Assembly: GCA_973895155.1 (NCBI GenBank) | Contig: OZ316897.1 | Span: 4,030,001 to 4,094,000, forward strand | Direction: 5' to 3' | DNA from: Marsupella aquatica | Taxonomy: Eukaryota; Marchantiophyta | DNA: 64,000 nt | Shown here: piece by piece, positions 20,756 through 32,700 of the stretch | How the letters are laid out: the number at the start of each line of letters is the position of its first letter | How positions within the stretch are numbered: position 1 is the stretch's first letter | The notes under the pieces: model-generated | What the model was told of the DNA's origin: nothing | The model's input: only the letters and a program-made list of their open reading frames with translations | Databases searched by the model: none | Made by a program: the position numbers and the translations under genes

Positions 20756-20931
20756 GAGAGCTTGTGCTGTGGATGCTTGGTATGGCCGGTCGGCCTAGAG
20801 TGCAGTAAAGCTCTTGTGTGTTCCCGTGGACGTAGCTTCATGTGGAGGTGAACCACGTATCTCTGTGTGTCGACTATTGTGCGTTGGATGGTTCATGGGC
20901 TTGCCGTTGCGAATGTCGTCTATGCTCTACC
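20756..20931 (+). repeat. copia-1 3' LTR, 3' half
   Basis: It starts with the duplicated GAGA and continues GCTTGTGCTGTGGATGCTTG, matching the copia-2 LTR from about 7740 to its end near ATGCTC. With 4306-4481 it makes one LTR of about 344 bp. This proves that everything between was inserted later. Confidence 0.9.
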
Positions 20932-20959
20932 TGATGTTTCCATTCATTGTATATTCTTT

Positions 20960-21900
20960 TTTATTCATTGTATGATCCAGATTTAATCTAATAATAAATA
21001 CAAGAAGCCATGAGCCCGACACCATACCTGAATGGGCCCTTGAGTTCTTATGACCCTACGCAGGGTTGTTTCCAATAGCCTTATCCTTGAACATAAACAG
21101 AAATAAGGAGAAAATAAAACTTGCACAAAAAAGGATTCGATGCTCCATCTTCACCCCCATCCTTTTGTCTGCAGCCTCGTTTTTTGTGTACACCCTCACT
21201 TCCAGTCATGCCCTCAACAAGAGTCAGAATCTAGAGAGTGGGCCCAGGGAATAACTTTTGATTGAGCTTTATTAGTTAGATAGATTACCCGTTCCTAGAA
21301 GGCAAACACAAATGAGGAAAAGAAACCTTGCAGAGAAAAATGCTCCATGCTATTTCTTGTTCATCTTTGCCCTCCCTTTCTTGTTGATACATCCCCCACT
21401 GGCCCACTATTAACTTTTCATTGCAAGTAATGAGTTAAATAGATTACCCGTGCTTTGAATGTCATTAGAGATGAGGAGCCAAAAAAACATTGCCAAGAAA
21501 AAAACTCCATGCTATTACTATTCATCTTTACCCCATACCTATTTTTGTATGCACCCTCATTTATTGAGGGCACCCCCACTTTCAGTTATGCCCTCAGTTA
21601 GAGTCACGGTCTAGGGGCTTCATTGTACACACTAGGCCCCGGGAATAGCTTTTGATTGTGCTCTTAATTAGATTCATAGTGTGATCCATAAGCCAGTTCT
21701 TATAAACCTAGCCGATTCCATTTCATTGTTTGATGAGATTTAATCCGGTAAATTTAAAAGAAGCCATTGGTCTCACACCATACCTAACTGGGCCCCCAGT
21801 TCTTCTAAGGCTACTGTACCTGTTGCTGATGTAATTTATTGTATGGTCCAAATTTAATCTCATAGAATAAAAGAAGCTATGGGCCCTAATCGCTTGAAAA
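20960..21900 (+). repeat. dispersed degenerate repeat family
   Basis: The block CAGATTTAATCTAATAATAAAT, AGAAGCCATG..., ACACCATACCTGAATGGGCC occurs at about 20970-21050 and again, diverged, at 21725-21800 and 21840-21885. A second block (GTTAGATAGATTACCCGT ... CTCCATGCTATT) occurs at 21275-21355 and 21430-21520. A related copy of the first block lies at 55530-55615. Confidence 0.7.
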
Positions 21901-22604
21901 GTCACCATTAGTATTCAATAGTAGAAAATGGTATATCTTTTTGAGTTGTGTATTGTACGTAATTGCATATTACACACATTCACACACATGGCCGTCTGCT
22001 GAAACTTAGATGACAACATCATAATATCATATGGTTGTGTGTGCCGTGCAGGGGAGCACTTAGAGCATTAGATCCGCTATACAATATTACAATGCTTCCC
22101 CCAGAAAATATGGAGTGTTCAGTTCATAAATCCCTTTTCTGACTCCCATTGGAAGTCAATATGGTTCTGCAAATGCCCCCAGCCCTGGCTAAATGTCTGC
22201 GCTCTGCGCCATTCCTACCCTTCTGGAGCGGCGGCAACTCTACCATTTGGACCACCTTTGCATGCACCCAACTGAGATTGGATGTAGGGCTTTAGATCTG
22301 ACTACCTGCAGGAGGGAAGGTAGATGAGTGTGTGTTGCAGGACACTGCCAGCTTGAGCTTTAAGTGCTACATTTTAGTGGGGGAACCCTACCCACCCAAT
22401 TTACTGCCAGGGTCAAAGCTGGTGATCATAGGCCTGTTGATTTCAGTCGGGAATGGAGCACATGGGTGGGAATTCTTTAAGGTAAGTTTTACAGGGCCTT
22501 TTTCAAATTAGCTTGCTTAGTTAGAGAAATTGGAAATACTAAATATTCCCAGACTGTATTTTACATTTATTTTTCCAAGATTAACTAGAACAATTGACTG
22601 ATAA

Positions 22605-22815
22605 AATCCAGGTAGCAAAGTACAAGCAAGGATGGAGAAAGCAATCCAGGTAGTGTTTCTTTTAAGTACACCCAAGGACTGAGAAAGATATCCAGGTAAT
22701 CCCTTTTTCCAAGTACAAACAAAGACGGAGAAAGAAGTTGTGGGAGTCTGGTGGAAGTTCTTTGCTTAAGCTTTTCATTTCCAAGACAACTAAGGACGGA
22801 ATAAGAAGTATTCGA
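22605..22815 (+). repeat. degenerate tandem repeat around AAGGACGGAGAAAG
   Basis: Three to four copies of a 55-70-bp unit with CCAAGTACAA-CAAGGACGGAGAAAG. Two more related copies lie at about 23470-23570. Confidence 0.65.
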
Positions 22816-24785
22816 TATATAGCATGCTAATAAGGGGAACTTAAGCAAAAGATGTCAAGATTAAAAATTAAAAGATGCTAAGTCAAAAGATGTTAACACA
22901 AAAAATTAAAGCTATGTCTTCTAACGATGTATAGGTGATATAATTTCTTTTTTGCTGTAGAATAGTATTTGTTACGAGTGAGTGAATGAAATACAAGAGT
23001 AGAAGTACAGCACATGAAAAGAAAAGTACAAAGGTACTTAAGAGTTTGCACATAAGTTGACAGATAATCACTTTCCTTTAGCTAATGACACTCAAATCAA
23101 TCAAACCTATAAACCTATAAACTTAAGGAACAAACCATAAGGGGAACTTAAACAATAGATGTCAAGATTGTTAGAACCACTTTCTCTCACTCACTAGAAG
23201 AGATAGAATGTCTCTCAAATGATAGAAACTCCTAGAAACTTGCTCAAGAGATTGTATGCACAATATTGAGATTCAAAATTAGTAGGAAAGAAGAGTCTTA
23301 GGATAGCAAAAATTAAAATCATTAAGAGAGGTGCCAAAATTAATTCAAAGCAAATATATAAATGATGCATCTTGTCAGGCACATTGAAATGAAAATATGC
23401 AATCTAAATTTTTAAGACCACAAGGGTGGATTCACCATATGTAACAGCATCAAAATCTTCTTTTTTAATCTTTTTTCCAAGTCAATCAAGGACGGATAAA
23501 GTAGTCATGGGAGTCTTTGTTTATTAAGCCTCTTTCTTCCAAGTACAACCAAGGACGGCGAAGCCAGATAGTCAATACTTGAAATTTTGTTTTTTCCTTT
23601 TTCTTTTCCACTTTCTAGGTTTTTGGGGTTTCTCTATGCTCGCTTATTTTCAGCTAGGTGTTTGTCCCCTTTGGATCTCTTTTGCTTATTCTCTTTTGTA
23701 CTTTGTTTTGCGCTTTATGTTAATAAACTTTGGGTGTAATTTTCTTCGACCACCACTGTCCACAAGGTTTGGGGAGGACAAAATAGTGCACGTTTTTATT
23801 TTCTTGATATTATTATTGACTTTAGTAAACTGGATACACCAGGTGTTCCTTTGGGGACAATAGTGTTTTAAGAACAATACCCCAATTTTAATGAACAAGA
23901 AAGTGCATATCGAAGCACTTTTATGGCTTAAAGTCCTCTCTGTACCTTTTTAGCTTTTACTTCATTGTTGTTTGTTTGGCCCATTTTAGCAGATTGGTCC
24001 TTTTTCTCCCAAAAGGTATTATAGTTTCAAATTAGTTTGTGTACACCCATCCCATCTTCCATTAGTGGTTCTTAAATTCAATCATAGAAACTGGACCTTG
24101 GTTAAGTAATTGTATCAAATTTGTGGGTTCATGGAGCAAGCTAGAAGATGAAGCCCATATGGATTACTCATTTAGCAATCTAGAAAGTGAAGTCATTTGG
24201 CTTCCCGTATCAATGCTCATCCTACTTCCCCCTAATTTTGAATGTCTTCTAACTTCAAAATTGAAGCTAATTGCCTATATCACCTTCAATCTTAGATCCT
24301 TTCCAAGTAGTGCTTCATTGTATATCACCTACCTGTTTTCAGATCACTGTCTAACTATGTACCAGCATAGACCAAGGGTCCCAAACTGGGAGTGCCATCA
24401 CCAGTTTTCTTCTCTCCATTCATTTCAACATTTTTTACTACCTTAGGAGTTTAAGTCCAGATAGCCTCAACCCATTTCTATAGTTCTCTATCTTTGGAAG
24501 AAACCTACAATGTGCATTTTTCTATAGAAACACTTTTGAATGAGCTTCAAATGAATCTAACACTCAAATATCATCAAATATTGGAGAAGTCACAACTTCA
24601 TGAATTTCTCTGCCCTTACTTGAAAGTTTAGCTATGGGCCAAAAGAAAACAACTTCCATTTTTTCCTAATCCCTCAATGTTGAGAACCAAGCTATTGTGA
24701 GTAACAATTGATTGAATTTAATTAAATGCTAAGCATAATAACCATGAGATAAAAAAAAGAAAATATATTTTAGAAAAGACACTAT

Positions 24786-24891
24786 CATGATATTGTTCAG
24801 ACTACCCAATGGGTTAGAAAAATCTATAACCCTTGCAACATGATATTGTTCAGACTACCCAATGAGTTAGAAAACTCTATAACCCTTGCAC
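24786..24891 (+). repeat. 53-bp tandem duplication
   Basis: CATGATATTGTTCAGACTAC... occurs twice in a row (24786-24838 and 24839-24891) with about two differences, a recent local duplication. Confidence 0.95.
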
Positions 24892-25724
24892 CGTTCTGTA
24901 ACTCAGTATCTCCACTCGACACAATGTTCAGGAACATAGGCTCTAGCAAATACAAATACAAATACAGCAAAAATGGCAGCAATGAAAATTAATGAGTAAG
25001 AAATGTTCCAAAGCACCAATGCCAAACTTCATTGGGTCTCAGGTCTTTTAGGATCCTGTTTCCCAAGTAGGCTCTTTTCGCTCTTTGGCAACATGATGTA
25101 TTATTTCAAAGCCTGACCTGCAATTTCTTGTGATCTTTGATCTTGCCTGAGTACCATAGTCTTCCAATCACAACTTTTTGCGGTGCTGAACAATTAGCTA
25201 GATTCCACTTCAGTGACGAATATCGGCCACTTTGGCTTAAATTTTTCTGAGGTTTCTACCTTCCAGTAGAGCATCCTTCCATCAGAGCATCTTCAACTGT
25301 TGGAAAAATAAGCTACTGCTAAACCAAAAAATTTGCCCACTATTTGGGCTAAATGCTTAGCATCTCCTTTTCCCTAGAAACTGACGCCAGGATGAACGAC
25401 CATGCTGGACAGAGTGCTCTCATGGACCATATTATGGTGATCCATGGGAATTTGTGGCCCATGACTTGAAGCTTATGAGTTCCGGATCATTTGTGAGTTG
25501 TGCACCTGCAAGGCAACTAGAGAAGTAGGAGACTTTAAGTACAAGACATACAGCTTACCTATTTCTCCAGCATATCCTAAAATTAAAAATAATAATTAAA
25601 TTTGTCAACATCAAGTTATTGTAAACATACTCGAATTGTGGACAATATGGTTTGTGTGAGTTTCAAAGACCAACCTTGCGGTACATAGAAGCTTTCATCT
25701 CTTTATCTAAGATACGTTCGCCAC

Positions 25725-26726
25725 ACCCTGAGTTAAATCTACATCAAGATAATGCTCCCCCACTTTCCCGGGGCGCCGTACACTGCCCGTCCCAATCCCC
25801 GATGCTGCTGCCCGCTCTGGCCCAAGTTTGGCAGAACATAAACCAATACTCTAAGATTTAACGCATGCGCTCCGGCCCGATCGACTTTGCACCATCGACT
25901 GCGGGTTTATGTTTTGGCACATTTGCTCGCTCCAGCCCGAACGACTTAAGTTTGTGTCATCGACTTCTTCCTTGTGGAGTCGTGGTTTATGTTCTGGCAA
26001 CTCTTCTTTCCAACAGAGTTATATCTTCTTTGTAAGAGAGTCTAAGTGTTCAAGGCAAGCCTAGTACTTTGGTTAAGAGTCATGATTTATAGAGTCTTGG
26101 TTTATGTTGTGCCAAATACTTATCCTCTATGGACTTGTGATTAATGTTTTGACAACACTTCTTTCCAAGGGAGTGATGTTTGTTTAGTAAGACAGTCTAA
26201 GCATTTAGGCACAACCTAGTATTTTGGTTAAGAGTCATGATTCTAGAGTCTTGGTTGATGTTTTTCCAAATGCTTCTTCTTGATTGAGTCATGGTTTATG
26301 TTCTGGCAACACTTCTTTCCGATGGAGTCATACCTATTTTGTAATAGAATCTAAGTGTTCAAGGGGAGCCTAATACTTTGGTTGAGAGTCATGATTGTTA
26401 GACTCTTGGTTTATGTTATGCCAAGTACTTATTCTCTATGGAGTTGTGGTTTATGTCTTGGCAACACTTATTTCCAAAAAGTTGGTGACACAAAGTAGAC
26501 CGGGCTGGAGCGGCCGACAAAAAGTGATGGGTGCCAAAACATAAACCCGAAGTCGATGGCGCAAAGTCAATCGGACCGGAACGCATGCGTTAAATCGTAG
26601 AGTATTGGTTCATGTTCTGCCAAACTTGGACCAGAGCGGGCAGCAGCATCGGGGATTGGGACGGGCAGTGTACGGCGCCCCGGGAAAATGGGGGAGTATT
26701 AACTTGATGTAAATTTAACTCAGGGT
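25725..26726. mobile_element. non-autonomous MULE-like element with long terminal inverted repeats
   Basis: A 1002-bp unit starting ACCCTGAGTTAAAT and ending in its reverse complement. The inverted repeats extend about 225 bp (25725-25950 and about 26500-26726) with only scattered differences, including the shared GGGGCGCCGTACACTGCCCG block. It is flanked on both sides by the 9-bp duplication GTTCGCCAC (25716-25724 and 26727-26735). Long TIRs plus a 9-bp duplication fit the Mutator-like superfamily. The centre has no coding potential, only a tandem repeat, so it needs a transposase from elsewhere. Confidence 0.85.
25975..26480 (+). repeat. about 155-bp tandem repeat inside the MULE-like element
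   Basis: About three imperfect copies. The landmark GTGGTTTATGTTCTGGCAAC followed by CTTCTTTCC recurs near 25982, 26137, 26289 and 26447, and the phrase TTTGGTTAAGAGTCATGATT recurs between them. Confidence 0.85.
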
Positions 26727-26735
26727 GTTCGCCAC

Positions 26736-29700
26736 CATGGCGGAAAAGAAAAACATTTAAAATAAGGCTTGGCAGAGGAGTACGATAGTGCTCCAATTCC
26801 TTCATTCGCTCATATGATTGTGGCCCAGTACATAGGCACGAAGAACAAGCTCCATAGACTAGGGGCCGCTTTCGATCGAGCACTAAAACAGTAAAACTCT
26901 GAAACTCTGAAAGGGCAGTAAGTTGTACCGCCCACATGGTGGTCATTATTCCATCCGATCATGTCACCTCACCAGCTGATTACTCACCTGAAGCTTCACA
27001 CTCTCGTCACGAGCTATTCACCTGAAATTCCACACTTCCAGGTAAGGTGTCGCCGTCTGAATGTGGTGTGGGGCATGCTTTGGGTGAGGTCCCCACTGCC
27101 CACCTCCGTCACCCGGCCTGCGCTCATCGATCCCTCCTCGTGAGCACAATCATGACTGTCATCCGATTTCCCGTAGGCCTTGCAGGGTACAGCAGTACCC
27201 ATCTTCGACGCCGTTGGAACTTATCTAGTGTCAGATGCGGCGTTCTGTCATCCAGTAGGACCAGTACTACTGTGTCATATTATTTGCTGCAGAGTTGGGT
27301 TCAAAGTTGAAGACGGAGCGTCCGGTAATTCATTCCTGCGCAGCTCGTGTGTACCGCACCGGCAGTACCTTAGTGGTATTTAAATTTTTGTATCGATAAT
27401 AGCGCATCCAAATGTGACAATATACGATATATTTATTATTATTATATAATGTCGCTCCATAATAATTCTACGGTAATTATTTGTTCGATGTGTTATTCAT
27501 TCTTAACTACTGTAGACATTGGACTCTTAAGTGAAAATGATGCTCCCATGTACCATGTTGGTCTTTTGAAACCCACAGAATACATTTTCCAACTTTTGAA
27601 ATCGATGGAATGTATTTTCAAAATTTGAGTTAATTTATAATATCTTGATGTTCATGAATTCAAATTTTTTTTTGAATATATGCTAGAGTAGGGTAAAGAC
27701 GTCCATTCAAAGTAACATTGACGTAACTCACTAATAGAGTAAAGAAACTCATTAATAGAAATTGGGTATAAATAGTAACGCGTCTTTACTGTCCGAGTGC
27801 ATTCATCGGCAATGGAACAAATGCTTTCACAAAATCCTCAGACTCTGTCATGTATTATATTGGATCAGAGAACATGCGGGGAAAATTTGAGACTCTAAAG
27901 TTGTCCAATAAATACACAAGTTTATCAAGACCAGCATTTTAAAGTTTATCAAGACCAGCATTTTACAGTGGACCGGGTCGCCCTGGAAAACTATTTGAGG
28001 CTTCCATCCTCAAAAGTGAAGTGTCCTTCCAAAAAAAGCCGGTCAGTGTGAACTCCGGTGTAAAGTGAGCCACAGCCCATGGGGATGGGCAAAAACAAAC
28101 TCCCCAGACTTCATTTTCAGCTTGAGTCATTAATTTCTTTGTCAACTTCATGGAACTTGGTTCTTTCGGGCTTACTTTTCAAAGTTATGTGTCACAAGAA
28201 ACTGAACTAATATCTAAAGTTCATAAGTAGGAGCTTTTCTCAGACTCCCGGTTTGCCTTCCTCACGTGTTCCCTCACCATCAATGTTGCCACCACTCAGG
28301 AGTCAGGGTGCAAAGGTTTTACTTCAAGAATAGAGCGTAGCTAATTCTGCTGCAGGTATGGTTTTGATATTAATAATAAGGTTTTGACTATATGTTCCTA
28401 CAATTATAACTTTTGGGCCCATTTTATGGCCCTCATCACAATACTAACTAAAGTTCAGCCAGCTATTAAGACTTTATGCCTTAGTAACAAAACAGTGAGG
28501 GAAAAACCTAGACATATAGTCATGTAAATTTGAATAATTTTTGATATTTTGAAAGAATGTGTACCATGTTGTGTTTAAACTCTAAAACATATAACAAACT
28601 TGTATCTGGATGGACAACTTTTGTGAAAGGCTAGAGCTCATGGATCACAAGAACTAGCGGAATCACGAGTGGCCTGGAGCTTTTGGGATTCATACCTGGG
28701 CAAGCAAAGAGCACAGGCTCATATTGGGAGTCCAATGGAATCAAGAGTGGCTTGCTTGCATTTGTAAGTTGTAGTGTTTGGGACCCGAGGTGGGCCCAGC
28801 GTCTGAGAAAAAGCAATGCATCTAGGGGTGAGCCTATTTCCAAAAGGCAGGGTGCACAGCTAATGGAAAATGGGGAAAGCAAGCCCGGTAGAGCTGCTCC
28901 AAACAAGCAATAGGCGCCAACCTTTTGTTTCAATTCATGATAAGACCGGGGAGAATACTGGCAAAGTTGGGTTGGTTCTATTTGCTAATCAATGCGCAAC
29001 GACTGTTAGCTGAACTTGAGACAACAATCTGACAAATGACCCTAAACTCCTTGGCTATCAGCCTTGGTGGAATTAGTGCAGCCTTGTATAAGAGTTGTTG
29101 GAGACGGTGAAGGGGATCATTGGAATTAGCTTGTCCAATCTTCCATGGTAGTGCCAAGGTTGAGCTGTGTCCAGGGAGGGGAGATCAAGCTTGACGAGGG
29201 TGCTCCATGGGAGGTCCACTACCATAAATCATTGTTCTTGATTTTCAATGCATGTCACATCTGTCCATGTTTATTTTTGCCACCATTTTTGCCTTCCATA
29301 CATCCATCCATGTCAGAAACATTCTATTTAAAAATAGCTCTCGAGGATAGGTGGTAATGTGTCATACCCACTGTGCGGATGGTGTCAAGTAGGGCCTGGG
29401 CTGGGTTGGAGGGGTACCAAACCTAGTCTCTTCCACCAGTGACTGATAGTGCACTCATCTCTGGTTGTAGTGATTTTTTACATGTTTTCTCCAATATTTC
29501 TCTTTGTAAAACTCACAAATATTCCTGGTGAGGATTTGGCAAGTTTCGCCAATTAGAAAACCCTTGCAACCATTATCGCAGTGGCCCAATTGGTCAGGGG
29601 TGGAACTACGGGAGGGACAGCAATATAGAATTGCAAAGTGCCACTGGCCAACGGCAAGTGGATTCCCGAGTGGATTGGAACGAGAAGAGTGGATTCTGTA

Positions 29701-32700
29701 CCAAAGGCAAGTGGATTTGAACTAGAAGTGAAGCCTCTAGACATCAAAGTAGGGCCCACCAAATTTATGTACATGGAAAGAAGAATGACACAGTGTGTAT
29801 CTAAAAAATATTAAACATGCATGATAATTTTTGTCATCATGTCTATTCATATTTAAAGAATTTGCATTCTGGTAGTCCCAGTTGGTCGCCAAGCACTTTA
29901 AAGTCCTTTCACCAGGCACTGTTCCTGGAAAAGTCACTCAGGCGGACAATGCCCTTTTAAGTGTGTGCCTTGCTAGCATTTTAAGAAAGGATACCAATTA
30001 AGACGTGCTCTCCATTAAGATGTTGGCGAGGGTAATCACATCTTAAACCACCACTGAGCCCCCATGGACATAAACATTTGACCAAATGCGGGGACGGCAA
30101 CCTAGATGGACTTGCAAAAAATCCTTTTTTTAGTCAGATAGAACTTTCCCTTTGTAAAATGATTCGTACAATTTTGTGAAGATTGACCCGATCAATATGA
30201 AGCCGGGATTCGGGGATCATGGGAGTGGTCCATTTGAGGTACCCTTGCCAATATCTTAATTGAGAGCACACCAAATCGACAGCACAGTCATCTAGAACAG
30301 CCTTTTTTAGTGGCGAGAATTCTCTCTCCCTAGATATCACCGGTCTGAACAGTTGGCTCCTTTTGACAAAACCTTGCTATACTTGTTGTATTCCATTAGT
30401 CAGTCTCCATCTAGTGGGCGATCCTATTAACAAGAATCTAACGATTAGCCTTAAATCAAGGGAGGTATAATTGTCAGATATTAGAATAGGAGAATTAAAG
30501 AAGCAATGTTTTTAGCATCTTCTCCTTGTGTCAAGATGATATTCGCCACCGCGGGGAAAAACCTTTAAAAATAAATTGGGAGTGGTCCAGTCTCCACTGG
30601 GTACCCTTGCCAAATATACCTGCAGTACCCCTGAACGGCCTCGTGAATGCTTGTGCCAGCCGCCTTAGAGGCTGTCTATTTATCATGTGCTCTGATAAGG
30701 GGACAGTTGCACTTCTGTCCACGACCCAAGTATGCGAGCGCCAATACCACCAGGCACGTGATTGTCCCATGGCCTACAATGTGCCCTCGCAAGGGATCTT
30801 GCCATGTGTTTACTTTGGACATTATCGTCATATTTTTGTTCAACACTTGCCAACTTGGTTGGTTTCCGTGCACTTTCTTGCTAATAAGGTCCATCAGGCT
30901 CCTCTTTGTCTTCCCCAACAGCGTAATTTTTAAGGATTGGCCAATGGCTAATGTCATCTCCCTAGACCTAGGTTTAATGACGATCATTGATTCTGGCTAT
31001 TGGCTAATAGGGTTGTTGCAAGGTGAATAATTGTTAATGGAAGACAGAAAACCTAGCCAAAAGTGGCCAAAACGTTTTAGAGAGGTGAAGTGTAGCCTAT
31101 TGTCGCCACTAAAAAGCAAGCGGTTCACTAACTCTCCCTCAGAGATTATATGCCATTCCGGATTTGTGGTGTCTTTCCTGTTGGTTTTTGGGAAGGCATC
31201 CTGAAGATAAGATAAGTATTTAACTGTAGTTATGATTTAAAACATTCTGACACATTTAGCAAGACGGGACATCATAAAAATACTATTGTAGAAGAAATGT
31301 TTATTGTCACCTCAAGAGGAAACGATCAACTAACTTTCACTGTTCTGAAGAAGGCCCAGGGTAGGTTGGGCTTGGGTACGGACTTATCATTGTGGAAACC
31401 AGTGGTAATCGGCTGCAAATGGTCAGAAGTCCATTTGTAAGTCATATTTAAGTCAAACTACAAAGAGTGCTATCCGATCATTTTTCCATGTTCAGATTCA
31501 ATCCTTCCCAACTTTGGGAAACCCATGCAGGTTTCATGGCAAACCTGTCCATTTGAGCTTATTATTTGCACAAGCTACACAATATATATTGCACATGGGC
31601 ACAAGCTACTAAAACATGGACATCTAATTAATGAAGGTAATCAAAAGCTACAGTAGTCCCTGGGCTGATTGTGTAAAGTGAAGCCTTTCGACCATGATTC
31701 TAAGTGAGGGCATAACTAAGAAACCTCTACAGTAGTTACTCTAACTGCGGGCATATTGAGGGTGTTCACAAAAACCAACTACCGGATCAAAGATATCGAT
31801 AAACAAAAAACAACCAGTTTTTTTGGTCGGTTGTTTTTCTGCTCATCTCAAATTATGTTCAAGGAAGTTCTGGGAACGCTTAATAAGGCTAGTTAAATGG
31901 AACATAGAGTAATAGACAGACAATAAACCGAGAAGGAAAACAGAGGTGGGAAGAGACAAATCAATTATAAAAGGAGAGGTGGGTCCGCAGTCAAGACATT
32001 GTCATTGTCCCCTCTACAAGAGCATTCATGCAGGAGGTGAACAGTACCGCATGTAACGCTCTCCATATGACATGCGCATGGACTGCAGGTAGGCCCCATA
32101 TGTTCCCGTGGTCCTCTCCAGTACAAATGTACTTTAATACTGAGCGTACGATATGAACGACCCTCGACGTCTCGGTCGTGGTCAATTGACTCACTGTGGT
32201 AAAGGTACACTACCCACATGCTCACTGCTTACTCACTGTGGTATAGGTGCACAGACCACATGCGCGCCGCTACTGTAGTCGAAAAGCACCTGCTGTAGGT
32301 GTTAGCTAGGGGCACCCAGCCACCCACCCCCTTTGCAGGACGGCACCAAAACAGAAAAGCCAGTAATAGGAATTATCGTTGTTTTTAAGTTTGGTTGTCC
32401 CCTTTCAGCCGGGAATACCGCTTTGCGTGGAGGAGAAGATGCTAGGCACATCCTTAATCTAGTTTTACTAAATTACTTTCTGATTGTCAAATATCTCTAG
32501 ATCTAGAGAAAATGGCCAAATTTTGGCTATTGGGGCCTATCATTAGGTGAGAAAAACTGGCCAAAGGAACGCAAAGACCATCACAAATTTGTAGGAAGAA
32601 TAAGAAATGTTGCTCCCATGGACATAGCCCCTGAACCACGCAGCTTCATGGACCATGAGACTCTCACTCATGGACAGCTCTTTCTTGTCATATATTTTCA

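Larger units (their letters stand above)
20932..25715. other. AT-rich non-coding stretch with degenerate repeats
   Basis: No open frame here has recognisable domains or a plausible exon structure. What is visible: repeat families at 20960-21900, 22605-22815 and 23470-23570, and a 53-bp tandem duplication at 24786-24891, listed separately. The sequence looks like old intergenic DNA. Confidence 0.6.
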
